From: Rufibacter psychrotolerans
GTDB taxonomy: Bacteria; Bacteroidota; Bacteroidia; Cytophagales; Hymenobacteraceae
Length of the DNA stretch: 64,000 nt
Direction: 5' to 3'
Assembly: GCF_016924645.1 (NCBI RefSeq)
Contig: NZ_JAFFJV010000003.1
Span: 186,001-250,000 of the forward strand
The position numbers and the translations under genes are program-made. The notes under the pieces were generated by a model. The model was not told the origin of the DNA. It worked only from the letters and a program-made list of their open reading frames with translations, and made no database searches. Below are positions 16,992 through 24,242 of the stretch, piece by piece. The first letter of the stretch is position 1, and the number at the start of each line of letters is the position of its first letter.

Positions 16992-18386
16992 CTACTCTGC
17001 TTTCTCAGAGATAATCTCTTTAATATCGCCGATGATTTTGTTGGCCAGGTGGTCGGCGGTAGAGAGGCTGTCTGACTCGGCGTAAATCCGGATGATGGGC
17101 TCAGTGTTGGACTTGCGCAGGTGCACCCACTCCTTGTCAAACTCAATCTTAACGCCGTCAATGGTATTGATGGGCTGCTTGGCGTACTGCTTCTGTACCT
17201 TGGCCAGCACATCATCTACGTTGATGTCTTTGGTGAGCTCTATCTTGTTCTTGGAGATGTAGTAGTTGGGGTACTGCGCCCGCAGGCGGGTCATGCTCAG
17301 GCCAGATTTTGCCAGGTGGGTCAGGAACAGGGCAATTCCCACCAGGGCATCGCGGCCGTAGTGCAGTTCTGGGTAAATGATGCCGCCGTTGCCTTCGCCC
17401 CCAATGATGGCGTTCTGGGCTTTCATCATGTTCACCACGTTCACCTCGCCCACGGCGGCGGCAAAGTACTGGCCTCCTGCTTTCTCGGTGACATCACGCA
17501 GGGCGCGGGTAGAAGACAGGTTAGACACGGTGTTGCCCACCTGGTTCTGCAGCACGTAGTCTGACACGGCCACCAAAGTATACTCCTCGCCAAACATGGT
17601 GCCGTCTTCGTTCACAAGGGCCAGGCGGTCTACGTCTGGGTCTACCACAATGCCCAGGTCATACTTGCCTTTTTCCAGGACGCGGGCAATCTCGCCCAGG
17701 TTCTCGGGCAGGGGCTCCGGGTTGTGGGCAAAGTGTCCGGTGGGGTCGCAGTGGAGCTTCTCAATCTGCGTGACGCCCAAGGCCTCCAGGAGCAGGGGCA
17801 CCGAGATTCCTCCGCTGGAGTTCACGGCGTCTACCACTACCTTGAAGTTTCTGGCTTTGATAGCCTCCACGTCTACCAGGGGCAGGTCCAGGATGGCTTT
17901 GATGTGTTTCTTCAGGAATTTATCGCTCTGGGTGTATTTGCCCAGTTTGGTAACCTCGGCAAACTGAAAGGCTTCTTTCTCGGCCAGTTCCAGTACTAGT
18001 TTGCCTTCGGTGTCATTGATGAACTCTCCTTTTTGGTTAAGGAGTTTCAGCGCATTCCATTGCTTGGGGTTATGGCTGGCGGTAAGAATGATGCCCCCGC
18101 CGGCTTTCTTGGCAGGCACGGCCATTTCTACGGTGGGCGTGGTAGACAGTCCTAAATCAATTACGTTAATGCCCAACCCCTGCAGGGTGGCAGCCACCAG
18201 GCGGCTTACCATTTCGCCGGACAGGCGGGCATCACGGCCTATTACTATGGTGTCATTGTTGGTGGTTTGCAGTACCCAGGTCCCAAATGCCGCAGCAAAC
18301 TTTACTACATCCACGGGGGTGAGGGCCTCTCCTACTTCGCCGCCAATTGTTCCTCTAATTCCTGAAATTGATTTTATAAGTGCCAC
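16992..18386 (-). CDS. glmM: Phosphoglucosamine mutase / phosphohexomutase (GlmM type)
   Basis: A 464-residue member of the alpha-D-phosphohexomutase family, which interconverts glucosamine-6-P and glucosamine-1-P for peptidoglycan and LPS precursors. The phosphoserine loop is GIILTASHNP with Ser104, the metal loop is DPDVDRLAL, the sugar loop is GEGNGG and the C-terminal phosphate loop is SNTEPIIRIYAES. The start MALIKSISGIRGTIGG is the usual Bacteroidota one and corresponds to GTG at 18386; a TTG three codons upstream is less likely. A promoter at 18408-18435 places the transcript start about 15 bp before this GTG. Phosphomannomutase activity cannot be excluded from sequence. Confidence 0.9.
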   Translation of the reverse strand: MALIKSISGIRGTIGGEVGEALTPVDVVKFAAAFGTWVLQTTNNDTIVIGRDARLSGEMVSRLVAATLQGLGINVIDLGLSTTPTVEMAVPAKKAGGGIILTASHNPKQWNALKLLNQKGEFINDTEGKLVLELAEKEAFQFAEVTKLGKYTQSDKFLKKHIKAILDLPLVDVEAIKARNFKVVVDAVNSSGGISVPLLLEALGVTQIEKLHCDPTGHFAHNPEPLPENLGEIARVLEKGKYDLGIVVDPDVDRLALVNEDGTMFGEEYTLVAVSDYVLQNQVGNTVSNLSSTRALRDVTEKAGGQYFAAAVGEVNVVNMMKAQNAIIGGEGNGGIIYPELHYGRDALVGIALFLTHLAKSGLSMTRLRAQYPNYYISKNKIELTKDINVDDVLAKVQKQYAKQPINTIDGVKIEFDKEWVHLRKSNTEPIIRIYAESDSLSTADHLANKIIGDIKEIISEKAE

Positions 18387-18407
18387 TGATTCCAAATTTT
18401 AAAGATG

Positions 18408-18435
18408 CAAAAGTAGCAAAAAGGAGTTAACTCAA
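18408..18435 (-). promoter_or_regulatory. Promoter of glmM
   Basis: On the minus strand, TTG (18435-18433), a 17 bp spacer and TACTTTTG (18415-18408) fit the Bacteroidota -33/-7 consensus. Confidence 0.75.
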
Positions 18436-18597
18436 TGCACCTGCGGCACAAAGCTTCGTTCTCCCGGGCTTTCTAGGCTGGGCAGGCACCCCGCTCGCGC
18501 TACCATTTTACCCGGGCATTGGCCCCTGAGAGCAGGTTTCTGGCCCACCGGAACGGGCCCATTTAAGCGGAGGCCAATCCTTTGACATAAACAGAAA

Positions 18598-18642
18598 ACG
18601 CGTTTTTTCGGCTATTTTTCCAAAACACTCGTAAAACGCCTG
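18598..18642. repeat. Degenerate family A palindrome in a divergent promoter region
   Basis: ACGCGTTTTTTCGGCTATTT followed by TTCCAAAACACTCGTAAAACGC. The arms pair imperfectly around a TTTTTCC centre. It sits between divergently transcribed glmM and mazG, as does the perfect copy at 18778. Confidence 0.55.
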
Positions 18643-18777
18643 CAAATGAATCTGCCTATCCTGCTGGCGGCAGGAAAATTTCTTATATTTTTTCAAAGTG
18701 GTTTATGGAATCTGGGCGGGGCGTGCATCTTAGGGTAAAATCGCTCTCCGTTGGGACAAGGTCCTGGCCCAGAACGT

Positions 18778-18821
18778 ACCCGTTTTCAGGGTGTTTTCCC
18801 GAAAACACCCTGAAAACGGGT
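18778..18821. repeat. Perfect 44 bp family A palindrome between divergent genes
   Basis: Arms of 21 bp (ACCCGTTTTCAGGGTGTTTTC and its exact complement) around CC. Neither flanking gene ends here: glmM reads left from 18386 and mazG right from 18930. The element therefore cannot be the 3' terminator of either. The rest of the 18387-18929 gap holds the two promoters, the copy at 18598 and no credible gene. Confidence 0.88.
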
Positions 18822-18917
18822 TGGCGACAATCCCTTTAGAGAGGGTAGGTTTCAGTCATTTGTGTTACCAAACCATTAAGAAAAGATGCATAACACATAA
18901 AATGTTAGCATTACGTT

Positions 18918-18925
18918 TATCTTTG
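18918..18925 (+). promoter_or_regulatory. -7 box of mazG, leaderless or near-leaderless
   Basis: TATCTTTG ends 4 bp before the ATG at 18930. Transcription from this box would begin at or just before the start codon. No clear -33 TTG lies at the usual distance. Confidence 0.6.
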
Positions 18926-18929
18926 CATA

Positions 18930-19742
18930 ATGGAGAACCCTGTAATTCCCCCTTACAAGCGCCAGGACCAGCTCAACGCCTTTAACCGTTTGCTGGACAT
19001 TCTGGATGATCTTCGCGAGAAATGCCCCTGGGACCGGAAACAAACCATGGAAAGCCTGCGCCACCTCACCATTGAGGAAACGTACGAGCTTTCTGAGGCC
19101 ATCCTGACCCAGGACATGCCCGAGATCAGGAAAGAACTGGGCGATGTGATGTTACACCTGCTCTTTTATGCCAAGATTGCTTCTGAACAAGGGGCGTTTG
19201 ACATTGCAGAGGTGCTCAACAGCCAATGCGACAAGTTAATCTTCCGGCACCCGCACATCTACGGGGAAACCAAGGCCGACACGGAGGAAGAGGTGAAAAA
19301 GAACTGGGAAAGTTTAAAGCTCAGAGAAGGCAATAAATCTGTGCTGAGCGGCGTTCCTTCATCGCTCCCGTCCATGGTGAAAGCCATGCGAATTCAAGAG
19401 AAGGCCCGCGGTGTAGGTTTTGACTGGGATGAACCGTCAAAAGTATGGGAGAAAGTAGAAGAGGAACTGGCTGAGTTCAAGGCTGAGTTTGACAAACCCA
19501 CCTTAACCGAGGCGGAAAAAGAGAAAGCCACGGCAGAACTGGGCGACGTATTTTTCTCCCTCATCAACTTTGCCCGTTTTCTTGACCTCAACCCAGAAGA
19601 AGCGCTGGAGAAGACCAACCTCAAGTTCATCAAACGGTTCCAGTACCTTGAGCAGGCAGCTGCTGCCCAGGGGAAAAAACTCAATGAGATGACCCTGGCT
19701 CAGATGGACGTCTTTTGGAACGAAGCAAAGGCCCAACGTTAA
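18930..19742 (+). CDS. mazG: Nucleoside triphosphate pyrophosphohydrolase MazG
   Basis: A 270-residue, two-domain MazG that hydrolyses NTPs and dNTPs to monophosphates and PPi and so cleans non-canonical nucleotides. The first domain shows LREKCPWDRKQTMESLRHLTIEE plus the metal-binding ELGDVMLHLLFYA, and the second repeats the pattern as EEELAEFKAE and ELGDVFFSLINFARF. The linker HPHIYGE and VKKNWESLK is characteristic of the family. The probable -7 box just before the ATG suggests the mRNA has almost no 5' leader. It is monocistronic, since a separate promoter serves the next genes. Confidence 0.95.
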   Translation: MENPVIPPYKRQDQLNAFNRLLDILDDLREKCPWDRKQTMESLRHLTIEETYELSEAILTQDMPEIRKELGDVMLHLLFYAKIASEQGAFDIAEVLNSQCDKLIFRHPHIYGETKADTEEEVKKNWESLKLREGNKSVLSGVPSSLPSMVKAMRIQEKARGVGFDWDEPSKVWEKVEEELAEFKAEFDKPTLTEAEKEKATAELGDVFFSLINFARFLDLNPEEALEKTNLKFIKRFQYLEQAAAAQGKKLNEMTLAQMDVFWNEAKAQR

Positions 19743-19749
19743 GCCAATG

Positions 19750-19779
19750 TTTGATTATTCAGAATATTGACTATCTTTG
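19750..19779 (+). promoter_or_regulatory. Promoter of the exbB-exbD-exbD-tonB operon
   Basis: TTTG (19750-19753), an 18 bp spacer and TATCTTTG (19772-19779) match the Bacteroidota consensus at both boxes. It implies a leader of about 225 nt before exbB at 20010. That leader is AT-rich, with several ACAACTAACA-like runs and no clear structure. Confidence 0.85.
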
Positions 19780-20009
19780 ATAACGCCTTGTACTTTTACA
19801 ATAAATTTTCAAAGTTTATTTGATATTTTGCATTTAAATACCTAGGCTTGTATTTAGGTTGTTCCCAAACTTGACAACTCCCTTGCTGAATAACTGCATA
19901 CAGGGGAATTATTCAGGCAGAAAGAACATTTAACACATTAACAACCAATTATTTATTTTCAACAACTAACACAGTAACACAAACAACTAAACCTAAATTT
20001 TAAGAACCG

Positions 20010-20867
20010 ATGGAAAAAAAGAGTGCACCTGCAACTGCAAAACCAGTACAGAAAAGTGAAGGCAAAGCAGGCTCAATGTTTGCAAGCATCGTAATTCCAA
20101 TAGCAATTATCGCTGCTGTATGTATTTATCTGTTTATTCTTGGTAACCCGGCCAACTTTGAGGGCGGCGACAATGCAAACCACCCACTACCCGGCAACTA
20201 TCTGGGCCAGGTATACAAAGGGGGCTTCATTGTACCTATCTTGATTGCGATCAACATTCTGGTAATAACTTTCTCTATTGAGCGCTTCCTGACCATCAGC
20301 AAAGCCAAAGGTGGCAAAGGCCTTGAAGCTTTCGTACGCAGCGTGCGTCAGAAAATGAACGCCGGTGACGTGAACGGTGCTATCGCCATCTGCGATCAGC
20401 AAAAAGGGTCAGTAGGCAACGTGGTGAAAGCTGGTTTGTTGAAATACCAAGAAATGCACAACGAGCACGGCATGACCAAAGATCAGCGTATCCTGGCTAT
20501 TCAGAAGGAAATTGAAGAAGCTACTGCTCTTGAATTGCCTATCCTGGAGAAAAACCTGGTAATCATCTCTACTATTGCTTCTACTTCTACCCTGGTAGGT
20601 CTTATTGGAACAGTATTGGGTATGATTAAAGCGTTCGCGGCTCTTGCAACGGCAAGTGGTGCACCAGATGCTACCCAGCTGGCAAACGGTATCTCTGAGG
20701 CCTTGATCAACACAGCCCTTGGTATTACTGGTTCAGCTATCGCTATTGTGGCTTACAACTACTTCACCAGCAAAATTGATGAGTTGACCTACAGCATTGA
20801 TGAGGCTTCTTACAGCATCATCCAGACGTATGCCGCTCAGCACACTGAAAACAACAGAACTATCTAA
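20010..20867 (+). CDS. exbB: MotA/TolQ/ExbB proton channel family protein
   Basis: A 285-residue inner-membrane protein of the ExbB family, the pentameric proton channel that with ExbD energises TonB. A polar N-terminus is followed by TM1 (SIVIPIAIIAAVCIYLFILG), TM2 near 70-92 (FIVPILIAINILVITFSIERFL), a cytoplasmic domain with GSVGNVVKAGLLKY, then TM3 and TM4 carrying IISTIASTSTLVGLIGTVLGM and ALITTALGI-like ALINTALGITGSAIAIV. The conserved channel Thr/Ser-rich helices are intact. First gene of a four-gene unit with two exbD genes and tonB. Confidence 0.94.
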   Translation: MEKKSAPATAKPVQKSEGKAGSMFASIVIPIAIIAAVCIYLFILGNPANFEGGDNANHPLPGNYLGQVYKGGFIVPILIAINILVITFSIERFLTISKAKGGKGLEAFVRSVRQKMNAGDVNGAIAICDQQKGSVGNVVKAGLLKYQEMHNEHGMTKDQRILAIQKEIEEATALELPILEKNLVIISTIASTSTLVGLIGTVLGMIKAFAALATASGAPDATQLANGISEALINTALGITGSAIAIVAYNYFTSKIDELTYSIDEASYSIIQTYAAQHTENNRTI

Positions 20868-20897
20868 TTTGAACTTCTTACTTAGAAGGAAAACAAA

Positions 20898-21503
20898 ATG
20901 CCAAAAGTAAAACCACATAGAAGCTCTCCATCCCTGGACATGACGCCCATGGTGGACTTGGCATTCCTTCTGGTAACGTTCTTCATGCTTATCTCGAAGT
21001 TCGCACCAGAAGAAGTGCTGGTGGTGGATACGCCGTCTGCAACCACAGAAATCAAAGCTCCCGATGCCAACGTTATCACTATTAGCATTGGTAACGACGA
21101 GCGGGTTTTCTTTGGAGTAGACGACAAAAACACTAAACTAAGATTGATTGATAAGATCAGCGAGAAATACGGAGTAGCTTTTACAGACGCTGAAAAGCAG
21201 ACGTTCTCTACCCTGGGCTCCTTTGGAGTTCCTATTGCTCAGCTGAAGTCGTATCTGTCAATGAACCCCGAAGATATGAAGAAGGTAAACCAGCCCGGTA
21301 TTCCAATTGATTCTACCAGAAACGAGTTAGGTGACTGGGTTCAGTTAGCCCGTTACTCAAACCCCCAGTCGGTGGTAGCTATCAAAGGAGACCAGACAGC
21401 CGGTTACCCCATCGCTGGCCGTGTGATTGAGATCTTACAGGATAAGAACATCAACCGTTTCAATCTTGTGACTGACATGGAAGCTAAACCTCGTAACCTA
21501 TAA
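20898..21503 (+). CDS. exbD: ExbD/TolR family biopolymer transport protein (first copy)
   Basis: A 201-residue protein with the ExbD pattern: a short cytoplasmic N-terminus ending SLDMTPMVDLAFLLVTFFMLISKF, where the conserved Asp in MVDL is the proton-carrying residue, then a periplasmic domain. It is longer than classical ExbD (about 140) because the periplasmic part has an insertion around residues 85-140. It lies 30 bp after exbB and 15 bp before a second exbD. Two different ExbD subunits with one ExbB is the usual Bacteroidota arrangement. Confidence 0.93.
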   Translation: MPKVKPHRSSPSLDMTPMVDLAFLLVTFFMLISKFAPEEVLVVDTPSATTEIKAPDANVITISIGNDERVFFGVDDKNTKLRLIDKISEKYGVAFTDAEKQTFSTLGSFGVPIAQLKSYLSMNPEDMKKVNQPGIPIDSTRNELGDWVQLARYSNPQSVVAIKGDQTAGYPIAGRVIEILQDKNINRFNLVTDMEAKPRNL

Positions 21504-21518
21504 CGAAAGGGAAAAGAA

Positions 21519-22055
21519 ATGGCAGAAATACAACAGCAAGGCGGCGGCGACGAAGGCGGTAAAAAACGGGCCAAGAAATCGTCCACCAAAGTGGACATGA
21601 CCCCTATGGTGGACTTGGGCTTCCTGTTACTTACTTTCTTCGTAATGACCACCACCCTGGCTAAGCCGCAGATCATGGAGATCAACATGCCGGTGAAGCC
21701 TAAAACCCAAGAGGAGCAGATGGAGTTGAAAGCTTCAAACGCTTTCACCATTCTTCTAGGATCAGATGACCGCATTTTTTTCTACCGTGGCCTGCACCAA
21801 CCCAACGTAGGTATTATTCCTAACGTGGAAGAGAGCAACTGGTCAGCGAAAGGTATCAGAAAAACGGTGCTGGAGTCTACCCGTGCAAATCCAAACCTGG
21901 TAGTTCTGATCAAGGCAGATGAAACCTCTTCCTACAAGAATCTGGTAGATATCTTGGATGAAATGGCCATCACCTCAACTCAGAAGTATGCCATTGTACC
22001 GTTGGACAATGCAGATGCTACATTACTTAGAAACGCAGAGAAAGGAGGGCAATAA
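21519..22055 (+). CDS. exbD: ExbD/TolR family biopolymer transport protein (second copy)
   Basis: A 178-residue ExbD with a Gly- and Lys-rich N-terminus (GGGDEGGKKRAKKSSTKVDM), the TM helix with conserved Asp in MTPMVDLGFLLLTFFVMTTTL, and a periplasmic domain ending in a typical SSYKNLVDILDEMAITSTQKYAIV strand-helix. It differs clearly from the first copy, so the two are old paralogues and not a recent duplication. The stop overlaps the tonB start by one base (TAATG), and an AAAGGAGG sequence at 22041-22048 lies just before it. Confidence 0.93.
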   Translation: MAEIQQQGGGDEGGKKRAKKSSTKVDMTPMVDLGFLLLTFFVMTTTLAKPQIMEINMPVKPKTQEEQMELKASNAFTILLGSDDRIFFYRGLHQPNVGIIPNVEESNWSAKGIRKTVLESTRANPNLVVLIKADETSSYKNLVDILDEMAITSTQKYAIVPLDNADATLLRNAEKGGQ

Positions 22056-22879
22056 TGGATAATGAACGTTTAGCAACCGCCTCTCTGGATGATATGGTCT
22101 TTGAAGGCCGTAACAAAGAGTATGGCGCCTACATGCTGCGTAGAATTTATACGAAGCACGTAAACCGGGCAATCGTTATTGCAATCATCTTGTTTGTTCT
22201 CTTCCTGAGCATTCCATTGATTCAATCAATGTTCAAAGAAGAGGAGGAAGTAGTGAAAGCTCCGGTTGTCAAAGTAGTGGACCTGGCCGCACCGCCTTCG
22301 GTAGAGAAAGTGGTACCACCGCCGCCCCCACCACCAGATGCCCCGCCACCCCCACCACCCGTACGTTCTACCGTTAAATTCACGCCTCCGGTAGTGAAGA
22401 AGGACGAAGAAGTGGTGAAAGAAGAAATTCCGGACGTGAAGGAGCTCCAGAAGACAGATGCAGGTACCGCCACCGTAAAAGGTGACCCAACTGCACCACC
22501 AACCCTGGAGGGCATTGAAAACGGTACTGGCCCTGCCGGTCCGGCCCAGGAGGTGTTTGAGGAGAAAGTTTACATTGCGGTAGAGAAAATGCCTGAGTTC
22601 CCCGGTGGACAAGCGGCCATGTTCAAATACCTCAGTGATAAATTCCGGATTCCGTCTGCCGCGCAGCGTGCCGGTGCCGAAGGAACCGTAGTTCTCAGCT
22701 TCGTGGTAGGCCCAACTGGCGAAATCACCAACATTGAAGTAATGAAAGGCCTTGGTTATGGTCTGGATGAAGAAGCCGTAAGAGTAATCAAGGGCATGCC
22801 TAAGTGGAGCCCAGGAGAGCAAAACGGCCGTAAGGTGTCTGTAAAATACACAGTTCCTTACCGCATCGTGATCAAATAA
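22055..22879 (+). CDS. tonB: TonB family energy transducer
   Basis: A 274-residue TonB. A cytoplasmic segment with LDDMVFEGRNKEYGAYMLRRIY, typical of Bacteroidota TonB, leads to a TM helix (AIVIAIILFVLFLSIPLIQSM). A periplasmic linker with Pro runs (PPPPPPPDAPPPPPP) and a Val/Lys/Glu-rich stretch follows. The C-terminal domain (KMPEFPGGQAAMFKYLSDKF...GTVVLSFVVGPTGEI...GMPKWSPGEQNGRKV) contacts TonB boxes of outer-membrane receptors. Translation is coupled to exbD by the TAATG overlap, and a real Shine-Dalgarno-like AAAGGAGG is present, which is uncommon in this window. Confidence 0.95.
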   Translation: MDNERLATASLDDMVFEGRNKEYGAYMLRRIYTKHVNRAIVIAIILFVLFLSIPLIQSMFKEEEEVVKAPVVKVVDLAAPPSVEKVVPPPPPPPDAPPPPPPVRSTVKFTPPVVKKDEEVVKEEIPDVKELQKTDAGTATVKGDPTAPPTLEGIENGTGPAGPAQEVFEEKVYIAVEKMPEFPGGQAAMFKYLSDKFRIPSAAQRAGAEGTVVLSFVVGPTGEITNIEVMKGLGYGLDEEAVRVIKGMPKWSPGEQNGRKVSVKYTVPYRIVIK

Positions 22880-22902
22880 TCAACCTTCAGGTTCTTTACC
22901 CT

Positions 22903-22956
22903 AAGAACTCCGAAGACAGACATTCAAAGAATGGACTGTCTTCGGAGTTCTTTTTT
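22903..22956 (+). terminator. Intrinsic terminator of the tonB operon
   Basis: AAGAACTCCGAAGACAG pairs perfectly with CTGTCTTCGGAGTTCTT and is followed by T's. It separates exbB-tonB from the 23014 gene, which then needs its own promoter; TATCTTTTG at 22982 is a candidate. Confidence 0.9.
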
Positions 22957-23013
22957 ACCGCCCTTCTAATTTTTTCCGTACTATCTTTTGCAGCCACTTC
23001 AAAAGGAAAAGCT

Positions 23014-23271
23014 ATGAATTACTCCAGAAGGCCTCAGCGCCAGCGCCAGGAAAGCACCTATGGCAACATCATGAAATATGTCTCTTTATTAATGGTGCTG
23101 CTATACTTTGGCTTTGGTTTATACGTTTTATTTTCCGGTCCTGAACGGATGCCTTTCCCTAAGGAATATAAAATAATTTTAGGCGGACTGCTCCTTTTCT
23201 ATGGTTTTATTAGATTTGTGAGAGCGTACCAACAATATTTTAAAAAATCCAGACGCGATGAAGAAGTTTAA
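23014..23271 (+). CDS. Small membrane protein, two TM helices
   Basis: An 85-residue protein with a basic N-terminus (NYSRRPQRQRQ), two TM helices (YVSLLMVLLYFGFGLYVLF and IILGGLLLFYGFIRFV) and a basic, charged C-terminus. It overlaps the start of the next gene by 14 bp, so the two are co-translated. It belongs to no family I can name. Its place after tonB and before the PstS-like lipoprotein suggests a small accessory membrane subunit. Confidence 0.8.
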   Translation: MNYSRRPQRQRQESTYGNIMKYVSLLMVLLYFGFGLYVLFSGPERMPFPKEYKIILGGLLLFYGFIRFVRAYQQYFKKSRRDEEV

Positions 23272-24205
23272 GCCCTTAACTTTTCTGATGACTGCCTGTG
23301 TAGCCATGGCTGCATTCTCCTGCGGTCAGTCTGGGAATACCCCCACTGAGACTACCACTATTGGCAATATCAAGATCAGTGCAGACGAGTCTTTCTCCCA
23401 GATTGTAGATGCCCAGGTTCAGACCTTTGAGGGTCTGTACAAATACGCCAACATAGAGGTGGTGTACAAGCCAGAGGTACAGGTGGTAAAAGACTTGCTG
23501 GAAGATACCATCCGGCTGGCCATTATGGCCCGGCAGCTCAATGACCAGGAGAAAGCCGCTTTTGAGAAACTGAAGATCACACCTCGCATACACAAGATTG
23601 CCGTTGACGGCATTGCGCTCATCCTTAACAAGGAAAATCAGGATACTACGCTTACCATGCAGCAGGTGCGCGACATCTTCACGGGCCAGACTACTTCCTG
23701 GCGACAGTTAGACCCCAACGCGCCGGAAGGCAAGATTACCATTGTGTTTGACAACAGCAGTTCCAGCACAGCCCGGTTCATCCAGGACTCCATTAACCAG
23801 AAAAAGCCCCTGCCGCCCAATACGTACGCTACTAACTCCAACTCTAGCCTGGTTGATTACGTAGCTCAGAACCGTAATGCCATTGGGGTAATTGGGGTAA
23901 ACTGGATCAGTGACCGGCATGATAGTACCGCCATTAGCTTCCTAAAAAAGGTTAATGTGGTGGGTATCAGCGCCAACAACAATCCTACTTCAACAGATGA
24001 TTACATTCAACCCTACCAAGGATATTTAGCCCAAGGAACTTATCCACTGCGTAGAGAGGTTTTCATCATAAGCAGGGAGGCACGGGCCGGACTTGGCACA
24101 GGTTTTGTATCTTTCGTGACAGGAGACAAAGGACAGCGAATAATCCTGAAATCTGGCTTGGTTCCTACCACAATGCCTGTGAGAATAGTAGGGTTTGCAG
24201 AGTAA
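23258..24205 (+). CDS. PstS-like substrate-binding lipoprotein (orphan)
   Basis: A 315-residue lipoprotein with a signal peptide ending in the lipobox AAFSC, so the mature protein is lipid-anchored. The fold is that of phosphate-binding PstS proteins: IGNIKISADESFSQIV, VDGIALILNKEN, MQQVRDIFTGQTTSWRQL and the phosphate-loop-like DNSSSSTARFIQDS, then YPLRREVFIISREA. No PstC, PstA or PstB gene is nearby, and it sits after the Ton genes and before a TPR protein. The ligand may not be phosphate. It could supply a TonB-linked or cell-envelope function. The family is clear; the role is not. Confidence 0.85.
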   Translation: MKKFKPLTFLMTACVAMAAFSCGQSGNTPTETTTIGNIKISADESFSQIVDAQVQTFEGLYKYANIEVVYKPEVQVVKDLLEDTIRLAIMARQLNDQEKAAFEKLKITPRIHKIAVDGIALILNKENQDTTLTMQQVRDIFTGQTTSWRQLDPNAPEGKITIVFDNSSSSTARFIQDSINQKKPLPPNTYATNSNSSLVDYVAQNRNAIGVIGVNWISDRHDSTAISFLKKVNVVGISANNNPTSTDDYIQPYQGYLAQGTYPLRREVFIISREARAGLGTGFVSFVTGDKGQRIILKSGLVPTTMPVRIVGFAE

Positions 24206-24242
24206 ATAAAACAAGTTTCACTAACACTAACAACCATAACCG

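Noticed and set aside
18508..18696. 62-codon minus-strand frame in the glmM-mazG gap
   Set aside because: No family features, and it overlaps a degenerate palindrome at 18598-18642.
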